Positions 7,913 through 15,231 of a stretch of 36,385 nt of DNA are shown piece after piece. The first letter of the stretch is position 1. Every line of letters starts with the position of its first letter. The stretch comes from Clostridia bacterium (lineage in GTDB: Bacteria > Bacillota_A > Clostridia > Oscillospirales > CAG-272): the NCBI GenBank assembly GCA_017445115.1, contig JAFSUU010000052.1, positions 1 through 36,385 of the forward strand, in the 5' to 3' direction. The notes below the pieces were generated by a model. It did no database searches. It was not told the origin of the DNA and worked only from the letters and a program-made list of their open reading frames with translations. Position numbers and translations under genes: made by a program.

Positions 7913-8607
7913 GTGAAATCCTGACGTGTTACGGTCTCACAAAGAATTACGGCGGCGTCGCTGCGCTGCGAAACATCAACATCAGGCTTGAGAGCGGCAA
8001 GATATACGGACTTCTCGGACCGAACGGCTCCGGCAAGACGACGCTGATAAAGCTTATCAACGGTCTTCTGACGCCGACGGCGGGAAGCGTGACGATTTTC
8101 GGGAACAAACCCGGAGTCGTGACGAAAGGACTGATATCCTACCTGCCGGACAACAGTTATCTCAACTCCTGGATGAGGGTCGAGCAGATAGTCGAACAGT
8201 TCCGTGATTTTTATCCGGATTTCAGGGAAGACGCGGCATACCGTATGCTCGAAGGGCTCGGCATCGACCGCAAAGCGAAGCTGAAGAACCTCTCCAAGGG
8301 CAACAAGGAGAAGGTCTGCCTCATCCTCGTCATGAGCAGAGCGGCAAAGCTTTACGTGCTCGACGAGCCGATCGCGGGCGTTGACCCCGCGACGAGAGAT
8401 TATATAATCTCGACGATAATCAACAACTACGATCCCGACGCGACCGTGCTCATCTCGACGCACCTCATCTCCGATATAGAGCAGGTGCTCGACGAGGTGA
8501 TCTTCATTCAGAACGGCGAGGTCACGCTCCAAAAGGGAGTGGATGAGATCCGCGAAGAGAACGGCAAGAGCGTCGACGAGCTGTTCAGGGAGGTGTTCAA
8601 ATGGTAA
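7909..8607 (+). CDS. ABC transporter ATP-binding protein
   Basis: ATPase subunit of an ABC-2 type exporter, 232 aa. Walker A GPNGSGKTT (37-45), signature region LSKGNKEKV (variant of LSGGQ) and Walker B LYVLDEPIAGVD, then the switch His in LISTHLISD. I start it at the ATG overlapping the regulator's stop, preceded by GGAAGGGAGGC, rather than at an earlier in-frame codon inside the regulator gene. It overlaps the permease gene by 7 bp, so the two are translationally coupled. Substrate unknown. Confidence 0.95.
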   Translation: MSEILTCYGLTKNYGGVAALRNINIRLESGKIYGLLGPNGSGKTTLIKLINGLLTPTAGSVTIFGNKPGVVTKGLISYLPDNSYLNSWMRVEQIVEQFRDFYPDFREDAAYRMLEGLGIDRKAKLKNLSKGNKEKVCLILVMSRAAKLYVLDEPIAGVDPATRDYIISTIINNYDPDATVLISTHLISDIEQVLDEVIFIQNGEVTLQKGVDEIREENGKSVDELFREVFKW

Positions 8608-9401
8608 GAAAACTTATCAAATATGACTTTAAAGCGTTTTCCAAGGTCATGATCCCGACCTGGTGCGTGCTGCTCGGGCTTGCCGCGGTCTACCGCATCG
8701 TCTCTTTCTTTGAGACGAACACCACGGCGTTCGAGATATTCAACGGCTCGGCAATAGTCATCCTTGCGGTCGCGACTGTGACAACGCTTCTGATGACGTT
8801 CATTTTCAGCATAGTCCGTTTTTACAAGAACCTGTTTACGACGGAAGGGTATCTCACCTTGACGCTTCCGGTCTCGACACAGGCGCACATCACGTCGAAG
8901 TTCATCGTTTCTCTGATATTCGACGCGCTGACCGTAATTGCGACGCTCGCCGCGTTCTGCATTGCGACCGCGGGCGAAGTTCTCCACGAAGTCGTAAAAG
9001 CGGGAGTATTCATGTTCGGCAAGGTCATAGAGATCGTCGGCGGGCAGACCTGGGTCTACGTCATCGAGTTCGTTGTACTCGCGATCGTTGCTCTTGCATC
9101 CGCTCATCTTCTCACATTCGCGTGCATTTCGATCGGACAGACGGCGAAAAAGCATAAGATCCTTCTCGCGGTCGGCATCTATTTCGCGGTCTACGTCGTA
9201 AAGCAGATCATCGCGACGACGTTTATATCTGTCGGCGTGACGACGAGATTCCTTGAAGACATCGTCGAATTTTTCAGAACGAATCCGAGAGCTTCGCTGC
9301 ACATCGTACTTATCGGCGCGGCGCTTCTTGAGATCATCCTCGGCGCGGTGTCGTTCATTGTGACGCGAGCCATGATAAAGAACAAGCTTAATCTTGAGTG
9401 A
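8601..9401 (+). CDS. ABC-2 type transporter permease
   Basis: Integral membrane partner of the preceding ATPase, 266 aa with about six hydrophobic segments (e.g. CVLLGLAAVYRIVSFF, AIVILAVATVTTLLMTFIF, FIVSLIFDALTVIATLAAFC, FVVLAIVALASAHLLTFA, a segment near 200 and one near 240). The motif FTTEGYLTLTLPVSTQ after TM2 is frequent in this type of clostridial permease. Likely exports or displaces a hydrophobic compound in the membrane; the cargo cannot be read from sequence. Confidence 0.85.
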   Translation: MVRKLIKYDFKAFSKVMIPTWCVLLGLAAVYRIVSFFETNTTAFEIFNGSAIVILAVATVTTLLMTFIFSIVRFYKNLFTTEGYLTLTLPVSTQAHITSKFIVSLIFDALTVIATLAAFCIATAGEVLHEVVKAGVFMFGKVIEIVGGQTWVYVIEFVVLAIVALASAHLLTFACISIGQTAKKHKILLAVGIYFAVYVVKQIIATTFISVGVTTRFLEDIVEFFRTNPRASLHIVLIGAALLEIILGAVSFIVTRAMIKNKLNLE

Positions 9402-9414
9402 GGAGGCGGGAAAG

Positions 9415-10203
9415 ATGAAAGTTTTTAAGAGAATGATCGCCGCGGCGCTGTTTGCCGTAATGATATTCAGCCTAACGTCCTGCCTTGCGCTCGACGATGC
9501 GAAGGCTCACCAGATGAAGTGGGTTGAAGGCGAAGACAAAAAGATAGAGTTCGGCGACAAGACGTACGTTGCGCTTCTTGCCACCAAGCTCTCGACGAAA
9601 TACTTTTTCAAATCCGACGCCACGTGGCGCGAGACGTACAGACTGACCGAGCCTGACGTTCCGGTGCTCCTGAAGGACAGATACGGATTGATCGCCGGTT
9701 ATGACAAAGAGCTCGATTTGATCAGATGCGCGGAGATCCTTTACTGCACGGAGGACAAATACGACGAGTACTATAAGCTGTTCACCACGGCTGATCTTTC
9801 GTATCTGTCCGCATTCGTCAATATATGGGATGAAAAGACTCACGATATGGCGTACAATTTTGAGACTCTCCCGAAGAAGACCTGCGACGAGATCTTTGAG
9901 CTGACGTCAGGTGACGACGTGGTAGGCAAGGAGACCGGGGAGCTTATCCGTATGGCGGGGATGGAAGTCGCCACACTTTACAGAACGACAGAAGACTGCG
10001 TCGTGGTCGACACCGATCCGTACTTTATTTACAGCTTCCAGGGCGTATACTACGTTATGACGAATAACGGGAACTTTTACAAGCTCACGGACAGTATAGT
10101 CAAGGAGCTTGAAAAGCACGAGGGTATCTGGTATTCGTATTACATAACGAGCACGGTAGAGTATTATAACCGTGAAGGGGAAACGGAGTATTATCAGGAT
10201 TGA
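9415..10203 (+). CDS. Putative lipoprotein, last gene of the GntR-ABC operon
   Basis: A 262-aa secreted lipoprotein of unknown function: signal peptide MKVFKRMIAAALFAVMIFSL with lipobox LTSC, then a soluble alpha/beta domain (VEGEDKKIEFGDKTYVALLA, DRYGLIAGYDKELDLIRCAE, QGVYYVMTNNGNFYKLTDSI). Start taken at the ATG 5 nt after AGGAGGCGGG; an earlier in-frame TTG lies inside the permease gene. The 13-bp gap indicates the same transcript as the transporter. It could be an accessory or sensor subunit. Confidence 0.8.
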   Translation: MKVFKRMIAAALFAVMIFSLTSCLALDDAKAHQMKWVEGEDKKIEFGDKTYVALLATKLSTKYFFKSDATWRETYRLTEPDVPVLLKDRYGLIAGYDKELDLIRCAEILYCTEDKYDEYYKLFTTADLSYLSAFVNIWDEKTHDMAYNFETLPKKTCDEIFELTSGDDVVGKETGELIRMAGMEVATLYRTTEDCVVVDTDPYFIYSFQGVYYVMTNNGNFYKLTDSIVKELEKHEGIWYSYYITSTVEYYNREGETEYYQD

Positions 10204-10220
10204 ATTGCGCCAAAACAGTT

Positions 10221-10246
10221 CACGCGGGCTCATTTGAGCCCGCGTG
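10221..10246. terminator. Perfect 12-bp hairpin after the ABC operon
   Basis: CACGCGGGCTCA / TGAGCCCGCGTG with a 2-nt loop, 17 bp after the lipoprotein stop, followed by ATTAATTAATA rather than a run of T. A second stem GCGCCGCAG/CTGCGGCGC follows at 10265-10298. The pair probably insulates the operon. Confidence 0.6.
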
Positions 10247-10309
10247 ATTAATTAATAGAAGATGGCGCCGCAGCGGCACGGTTTTTTGTCTGCGGCGCGA
10301 TACTTTATG

Positions 10310-10338
10310 TTGAAAGCAACTGCGTGATGTGGTATAAT
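10310..10338 (+). promoter_or_regulatory. Promoter of the membrane-protein gene
   Basis: TTGAAA, 17-nt spacer, TATAAT, about 60 nt upstream of the start. Confidence 0.7.
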
Positions 10339-10399
10339 TGAAATGCGAAGTGCAAAACCATGTAAAAATGATTTTTGGATATATTTTTAGTTGTTTATT

Positions 10400-11128
10400 A
10401 TGAAAATCTATAAAGTTAAAAAGATCAAAAAAGTCGGGAAAGATCATCCGTTTTTGATATCGGGGATTAAAATGCTGTCTGACGCTCTTGTGATAAAAAT
10501 AATGGGTGCGGCAGCTCTGTTGATTTCGTCGTTGCTTATGCTGCTTGTCGCCGCGGATGTTGAAGCAAGAAAAGATGTTGTCACCGCGATGTTTTATTCG
10601 GTGAGTTTGTCTCTCATCTTTATCGCTTCGAAGGTCGCATCTATTATCGCTGATTTATTTTTCATCATCGGAGCTGAGCGCGCGTCGGCAGAAGATCCCA
10701 AGATCAAAAACGCTATTATCTTTTCTGTGATCGGTATGGTATCGGATGCGGCGTTTATTGTGCAGCATTTTCTCTTTAACTCTTCATGGGTCACGATGAT
10801 ACTATCGAGCGTTGCTTCATGCTGCGCCGCATTCATTGTCGAAATCATTTTTATCAAAGGAACAGTGCGGGCTGTAAAGGGGATTGATGACGAGAAGACG
10901 GAAATGAGGGGAAGCCGCCTTTTGATCATGATCGCAGTTTCTTTCGCCGTAAAACTCATAGCGCATTTGTTCTGCGTTATCGATTATTTTGCCATTGTTT
11001 ACGTGTTGCCTATTGTCTTAGTTGTTGCTGCGTCGGCAATATCTGTCATTGAATACGTCCTGATCATTCTTTTCATCAAAGGCTCAAAGAAAAAGCTTGC
11101 CGCGAATGACGAGGATCTGATAGAGTAA
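10400..11128 (+). CDS. Hypothetical multi-pass membrane protein
   Basis: A 242-aa protein with a Lys-rich N-terminus (MKIYKVKKIKKVGKDHPF) and about six TM helices (e.g. ALLISSLLMLLVAADV, SVSLSLIFIASKVASIIADL, AIIFSVIGMVSDAAFIV, MILSSVASCCAAFIVEIIFI, LIMIAVSFAVKLIAHLF, IVLVVAASAISVIEYVLIIL), ending with a Lys-rich tail. No family recognised. No good SD precedes this ATG; an internal ATG at 10472 behind CGGGGATT is an alternative. It has its own promoter and terminator. Confidence 0.75.
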   Translation: MKIYKVKKIKKVGKDHPFLISGIKMLSDALVIKIMGAAALLISSLLMLLVAADVEARKDVVTAMFYSVSLSLIFIASKVASIIADLFFIIGAERASAEDPKIKNAIIFSVIGMVSDAAFIVQHFLFNSSWVTMILSSVASCCAAFIVEIIFIKGTVRAVKGIDDEKTEMRGSRLLIMIAVSFAVKLIAHLFCVIDYFAIVYVLPIVLVVAASAISVIEYVLIILFIKGSKKKLAANDEDLIE

Positions 11129-11167
11129 TAGAATTTCTTTTGAAAGCAGTCAAAGAATTATATTAGT

Positions 11168-11197
11168 GCGGAGAGACTTTTTAAGAAGTTTCTCCGC
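11168..11197 (+). terminator. 12-bp hairpin downstream of the membrane-protein gene
   Basis: GCGGAGAGACTT / AAGTTTCTCCGC with one G-U pair and a 6-nt loop. It lacks a T run, so termination by this element alone is uncertain. Confidence 0.45.
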
Positions 11198-11210
11198 ATT
11201 TGCGCGATGC

Positions 11211-11535
11211 TCTAAAGGACAGTAAATGAAAAACCGGCTGAAGTAAGGAAAATCTTATTTCAGTCGGTTTTTTTGTCGCTGATCAGCGCAAGCAGGAAAT
11301 TTGTATGCAAATTCCAGAGGCGATATGTTTTGCAAATATGCAAAACACGATATAACGTCTGTGCCGCCTCGATATATTCGCTTATGGACTAAATATATCG
11401 TCCATAAGCGAATACGATATGATATTTGCCCTCGTTCGCAAAGCGAACATATCGCGTGCCGAAGGCACATATCGAACACCGAAGGTGTATATCGCTTGCC
11501 CAAAGGGCAAATATCGCTGCCGACTGTCCTTTAGA
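11211..11535. repeat. 325-bp element: 13-bp terminal inverted repeats enclosing a palindromically organised mini-hairpin array
   Basis: The ends are perfect inverted copies, TCTAAAGGACAGT (11211-11223) and ACTGTCCTTTAGA (11523-11535). Inside are unrelated small hairpins: GGAATTTG/CAAATTCC, GTTTTGC/GCAAAAC, ATTCGCTTATGGAC/GTCCATAAGCGAAT (14 bp), TTCGC/GCGAA, TGCC/GGCA, ACACC/GGTGT and TTGCCC/GGGCAA. The left ones are separated by the word CGATAT, the right ones by its reverse complement ATATCG, so the separators can pair across the centre. Open frames across it are low-complexity by-products. The 533-bp stretch between the flanking genes holds this element, its terminators and one promoter; no gene is seen. 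Confidence 0.8.
11229..11274 (+). terminator. Strong intrinsic terminator
   Basis: An 18-bp stem (AAAACCGGCTGAAGTAAG with two G-U pairs against CTTATTTCAGTCGGTTTT) and a run of seven T. It lies just inside the left end of the inverted-repeat element. Confidence 0.85.
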
Positions 11536-11550
11536 ACAGTCGGCATTTTT
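11519..11550 (+). terminator. Terminator hairpin at the right end of the array element
   Basis: GCCGACTGT / ACAGTCGGC with an 8-nt loop, followed by ATTTTT. Part of its left arm and its loop make up the right terminal inverted repeat. Confidence 0.65.
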
Positions 11551-11590
11551 GCGCCTCTTTTCAGGATAATTAAATTATCCGATGCGTTGC

Positions 11591-11619
11591 TTTACAAATT
11601 TTGAAAATCGGTTTACAAT
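11591..11619 (+). promoter_or_regulatory. Promoter of the XRE regulator gene with adjacent palindrome
   Basis: TTTACA, 17-nt spacer, TACAAT. A perfect 10-bp palindrome GTAAGCTTAC (11626-11635) sits at the expected transcription start and is a candidate autoregulatory operator. Confidence 0.65.
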
Positions 11620-11661
11620 ATGACTGTAAGCTTACGAAATATTCTGAATGGGGGCGATGAT

Positions 11662-12834
11662 ATGACAACTACCATCGGTCAGAGGATCAAAAATTTCAGA
11701 AAGAACGCGGGGCTTTCCCAGGCGAATCTTGCCGGAAGGATCGGAGTCACCGCGCAGACCGTTTCAAAATGGGAGTGTGACGTCGGACTTCCCGATATCG
11801 TGCAGATAGTACCTCTTGCGGAAGTGCTCGACGTGTCGTGCGACGCTATCCTCGGCGCCGACGCAAATATGGAGGCGAATGTCAAGGCGGCTTACGACGC
11901 GGTTGAAGAGAAATGGAAGGACGGCGTCGACAATCAGTCGCCGGACAGAACTGACATGCACCGCACGTTCGACTATTTCACGGCGAGCCGCGAGCTCTTC
12001 CGCCGCTATCCGATGAATTTCAAGGTCGCCCGTCAAGGTGCTATAGAGGGTGGCTGGCTTCTCGGTCATACTTACCGCGGACTTCCGGAAATAAACGGTT
12101 TTGATGCGAAAAGCGTACTTCGGGACGTAGAGCGAATGTGCCGCGCGATAATCAATTACGACGACGATATCAGCGAGAAGATGGAGGCAAAAAGCAGACT
12201 TGCCATAGCCTATTTCAGTATGGGAGAGGACGAAAAAGCGAAAGAAGAAGTCGAGGGCCTGCCCGAAAAAAACAAAACTCTCGTTCTTCATTCATCGGCG
12301 ATCTCCCGTTCCGAAGAGGAGAAAAGGATAGAAGCCGCAAAACACGGCTTTACCGAAGCGTGCGATGACTTCCTTTACTGGGTCAGGGCGATAGCTGACG
12401 GATATTCGGCGGCGGCAATGAGAAAAGAGGCGCTGAAAGCGTGCGAGGACCTTATCTCGTTCTGCGACAGATTCGTCGATTTCTGCGATATAAGATTGCT
12501 TCTTTCAAAAAAGAGACTTGCATATCTGCTCACCGCGCAAAATCATATCCGCTCCGGAGATTATGATAAGGCACTCGACGCGATAGAAAAGATGACCGAC
12601 GTCGTGATTGAGTATAAAAAGGCGGTCAAAACTCTGCCGACGACCGCGCAGGGAAGCATATACTTTGATCCGGATCCCGACAACGACGACTATTACAGCC
12701 GTCCCGGTGCGATGTCGTGGTTTGACAACAGCCTCATGTGGGCGGTTTCCGACTTTGCGGACAAAACGGGGAACCCGGTCGTCACGTCCGAGAGATACAA
12801 GGCGTGCGAGAGACGGCTCAAAGAAGCGGAATAA
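11662..12834 (+). CDS. XRE-family (HTH_3) transcriptional regulator with large helical C-terminal domain
   Basis: 390 aa. The N-terminal 60 residues are a canonical lambda-Cro-type helix-turn-helix: IGQRIKNFRKNAGLSQANLA, GVTAQTVSKWECDVGLPDI, then LAEVLDVSCDAILG. The remaining 320 residues are predicted mostly helical, with TPR-like stretches (KSRLAIAYFSMGEDEKAKEE, LLTAQNHIRSGDYDKALDAI), probably a ligand or peptide-binding domain. Start taken at the ATG 5 nt after GGGGGCGATGAT; an earlier in-frame ATG at 11620 overlaps the -10 box and cannot be used. The target is unknown; self-regulation is plausible given the palindrome at its promoter. Confidence 0.9.
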   Translation: MTTTIGQRIKNFRKNAGLSQANLAGRIGVTAQTVSKWECDVGLPDIVQIVPLAEVLDVSCDAILGADANMEANVKAAYDAVEEKWKDGVDNQSPDRTDMHRTFDYFTASRELFRRYPMNFKVARQGAIEGGWLLGHTYRGLPEINGFDAKSVLRDVERMCRAIINYDDDISEKMEAKSRLAIAYFSMGEDEKAKEEVEGLPEKNKTLVLHSSAISRSEEEKRIEAAKHGFTEACDDFLYWVRAIADGYSAAAMRKEALKACEDLISFCDRFVDFCDIRLLLSKKRLAYLLTAQNHIRSGDYDKALDAIEKMTDVVIEYKKAVKTLPTTAQGSIYFDPDPDNDDYYSRPGAMSWFDNSLMWAVSDFADKTGNPVVTSERYKACERRLKEAE

Positions 12835-12850
12835 AAAGTGAATGATATTT

Positions 12851-12906
12851 CGGGGAGAACTTTTTGAAAAAAGTTCTCCCCGCGCCTTTTTCAAAAACCT
12901 TTTCTC
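12851..12906 (+). terminator. Terminator hairpin with conserved tail, copy C of the dispersed family
   Basis: A 15-bp perfect stem CGGGGAGAACTTTTT / AAAAAGTTCTCCCCG with a 2-nt loop, then the tail CGCCTTTTTCAAAAACCTTTT, matching the copies after nrdD and trxB. Confidence 0.75.
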
Positions 12907-12917
12907 GGCGGGGAGAG

Positions 12918-12946
12918 TTGACGGAATGAAAAATGCGGCGTATAAT
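12918..12946 (+). promoter_or_regulatory. Promoter of the amidohydrolase gene
   Basis: TTGACG, 17-nt spacer, TATAAT, 30 nt before the ATG and directly after the copy C terminator. Confidence 0.7.
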
Positions 12947-12976
12947 TATGCCGTATTATTCAGCGAGGAAAACAAA

Positions 12977-13813
12977 ATGATAATAGATTTTCACACTCAC
13001 ACTTTTCCCGACCGGATAGCGCCCGCGGCGATCGCGAAGCTCTCGGCGTCGTCAGGCACGGTGCCGTTCACCGACGGTACAAACAGTGCGCTTTCGCGCT
13101 CGGAGCACGAAGCGGGAATAGATCTTTCCGTCGTGCTTCCGGTCGCAACGAACCCCGAAAAAGTACATCACATAAACGAAATATCGGCGGAACTTGACGG
13201 CAAAGACGGACTCTGCCACTTCGGCTGTATGCACCCCGACGTTGCAGACATTGAAGGCGAAGTTCGCCATATCGCCGCCCTCGGGCTTAAAGGGATAAAA
13301 ATACACCCGGTCTATCAGTCGGTCGACCTCGACGACGACAGATTTATAAGGATCCTTTCCGCGTGCGGGGAAGCGGGGCTCATCGTCGTCACTCACGCCG
13401 GACTTGACATAGGTTTTCCGGGCGTCGTCCACTCGTCGCCGAAGATGGCGCGCCGCGCGCTGTCGCTCGCCGGTCCGGTAACTCTTGTCCTCGCCCACAT
13501 GGGCGGCTGGAGATGCTGGGAAGAGGTTGCGGAGTGCGTCGCCGACACTTCGGCGTATATCGACACGTCGTTTTCACTCGGCCGCCTAACGCCGAACGAC
13601 GGGAGATATTCGGACGAAGAACTTCAGATGCTGAAAGAGGAAGAATTCGTCTCACTCGTTCGTGCAACAGGGGCAAAGAGAGTCCTTTTCGGTACGGACA
13701 GCCCGTGGGGAGATCAGAAGCGGAGCGTCGACGATATAAAATCGCTTCCGCTCGAAAAAGAGGAGCTCGGTCTTATCCTCGGCGGTAACGCCGCGCGGCT
13801 GCTTAAACTCTGA
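12977..13813 (+). CDS. Amidohydrolase-2 family metal-dependent hydrolase (TIM barrel)
   Basis: 278-aa cytosolic enzyme. The metal motif IIDFHTHTFPD lies at the N-terminus, followed by LGLKGIKIHPVYQ (metal and substrate site), LVLAHMGG (metal His) and LFGTDSPWGD (catalytic Asp near the C-terminus), the order typical of COG2159. Related enzymes are decarboxylases or hydrolases; the substrate cannot be told. The start is the ATG behind GCGAGGA. An upstream in-frame extension runs through the copy C terminator and promoter and is rejected. Confidence 0.9.
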   Translation: MIIDFHTHTFPDRIAPAAIAKLSASSGTVPFTDGTNSALSRSEHEAGIDLSVVLPVATNPEKVHHINEISAELDGKDGLCHFGCMHPDVADIEGEVRHIAALGLKGIKIHPVYQSVDLDDDRFIRILSACGEAGLIVVTHAGLDIGFPGVVHSSPKMARRALSLAGPVTLVLAHMGGWRCWEEVAECVADTSAYIDTSFSLGRLTPNDGRYSDEELQMLKEEEFVSLVRATGAKRVLFGTDSPWGDQKRSVDDIKSLPLEKEELGLILGGNAARLLKL

Positions 13814-13880
13814 AAACGTCGCTGTCAACGTGTATATTATCGTTGTAAGCGCGTTTGTGAAACGGATCATTCGGAATAAA

Positions 13881-13923
13881 ATATCAAAAGCGCGTCTGCT
13901 TTATGCAGACGCGCTTTTGATAT
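13881..13923. terminator. Bidirectional 19-bp terminator between convergent genes
   Basis: ATATCAAAAGCGCGTCTGC and its exact complement around a 5-nt loop. It lies between the amidohydrolase (plus) and glycosyltransferase (minus) stop codons. Confidence 0.85.
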
Positions 13924-13937
13924 TCGGTTACGGCAGA

Positions 13938-15188
13938 TCAGTTTTTCTTGCCGGGTGTTCGCTTGAATTTATTCAGTATTCTGCGGACAGACCTCTTTAT
14001 TCTGACTGACAAAAAGCTGTCGATCCGCTGATACAGCCTGCTGTTCTCTTCGCGCAGCTCGCCTATCGCGGAATCTCTCTCGGCTAATATCCCGTAGAGC
14101 CTTTTGTTATCTTCTTTCAGCTCGATAATACTGATATTCGCGTCCCGGATTATCGCGTTATTTCTTCCCGATACGTATTCGGCAATTTTTTTACTGAGCG
14201 ATATATTTCTTGAGAGAGACGCATATTTTTCTTTTATGCCGGCAACGTCGGTGTTCTTTGCGTGTTCCAGCTTTTCGAGAGTGCTGTCGAAGATCGTCTC
14301 AAAGCAGAAATTCTCTTTTGCAAATGCGCGGAGCGCTTCTTTATCTTTGAGAGCGGATGGAAAATCATTTACGATCTCATCTGCGATGGCATCGCCGCTT
14401 TTTTTCGAAAATCCTCTGCCCGAGAAGTTTTTAAGCCTGCATTTATCAAGGTTTTCAAGACTTAAATAACCCGGACCGCCGTGTATATCGTAAACGTAAA
14501 CGGGGATAGCAAGCGACATCGCGAACTGGACCGTTTTTCCGATGGTAACGACCGCGTCGTAATCTGAAAGTACTTCGTCGGTGACAAGCTTTTTTATGCC
14601 GGAGAGCCCGTATACGTCGACCGGGTACCCTTTATCTCTCAAAATCGCGGCAGCGCTGTTTTCCTCGTCGGGAATATGATTTGAAACTATCGCGATGCGG
14701 CGGAGCTCGGTGACGTTCGTCCCCCTTTCAAAATATCTCATAAAAGAATAATTCTCAAAGAGCGAGACGTCTTTGACGTTTTCGACCGTTTCAAGCTTTT
14801 CTTTTGTCTCGTAAGAGTTCGCAAGGATCATACTGAGCTCGCCTGCGTAAAGCGGCATACATTCGAACGGCTCTTTCCCCGACAGGGAACTTGCGACGAT
14901 CTTTTTTGCGCGGACGTTCTTTTCAAAAATGAGCCAGTCGAGCAGGAAAGAGTGCTGCGCCCATATAATATCAAACTCTATTGCCGAAAAATCAAATCCG
15001 CCTTCGAGCAGGTTTATGAGCGTGTATCCGAGATCCTTGATTTCTGAATACAGCGGATCACCGAAATTCAGCGCGCCGATATAGACTTCGTATCCCTTGC
15101 TGTGAAATCTTTCCGCAAGGGTGATGCAGTTGATCTCCGAACCGGAGAATTGGACTATTTCAAAATTTGTGAGCAGCACTTTTTTCAT
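13938..15188 (-). CDS. Putative GT-B fold glycosyltransferase with C-terminal coiled coil
   Basis: 416 aa. The N-terminal half looks like the acceptor domain of a GT4-like enzyme (MKKVLLTNFEIVQFSGSEIN, FHSKGYEVYIGALNFGDPLY, FDIIWAQHSFLLDW). The middle resembles a nucleotide-sugar domain (LRRIAIVSNHIPDEENSAAA, SDYDAVVTIGKTVQFAMSLA, VYVYDIHGGPGYLS). The last 100 residues form a coiled coil (IIELKEDNKRLYGILAERDS, GELREENSRLYQRIDSFL) and a Lys/Arg-rich end. Start taken at the ATG behind GGAGGCG rather than an upstream extension overlapping hydF. It lies 43 bp after hydF on the same strand, so it may be co-transcribed, which is unusual. A role in cell-surface glycan synthesis is inferred. Confidence 0.75.
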   Translation of the reverse strand: MKKVLLTNFEIVQFSGSEINCITLAERFHSKGYEVYIGALNFGDPLYSEIKDLGYTLINLLEGGFDFSAIEFDIIWAQHSFLLDWLIFEKNVRAKKIVASSLSGKEPFECMPLYAGELSMILANSYETKEKLETVENVKDVSLFENYSFMRYFERGTNVTELRRIAIVSNHIPDEENSAAAILRDKGYPVDVYGLSGIKKLVTDEVLSDYDAVVTIGKTVQFAMSLAIPVYVYDIHGGPGYLSLENLDKCRLKNFSGRGFSKKSGDAIADEIVNDFPSALKDKEALRAFAKENFCFETIFDSTLEKLEHAKNTDVAGIKEKYASLSRNISLSKKIAEYVSGRNNAIIRDANISIIELKEDNKRLYGILAERDSAIGELREENSRLYQRIDSFLSVRIKRSVRRILNKFKRTPGKKN

Positions 15189-15231
15189 AACGAACGCCTC
15201 CGTATTTGTTGATTTGGGGGGTGACGAAATA

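Noticed and set aside
7732..9302. Two long minus-strand frames across the ABC operon
   Set aside because: They are antisense shadows of an intact, translationally coupled ATPase-permease pair.
11290..11545. Possible CRISPR array
   Set aside because: Constant words are only 6 nt and flip orientation, the variable parts are themselves hairpins, and no cas genes are near.
11255..11604. Overlapping short open frames across the first hairpin array
   Set aside because: They are translations of the palindromic repeats on both strands, with no SD and no protein-like composition.
12842..12976. N-terminal extension of the amidohydrolase
   Set aside because: It would translate the copy C terminator and the promoter, while the internal ATG has a good SD and begins exactly at the metal motif.
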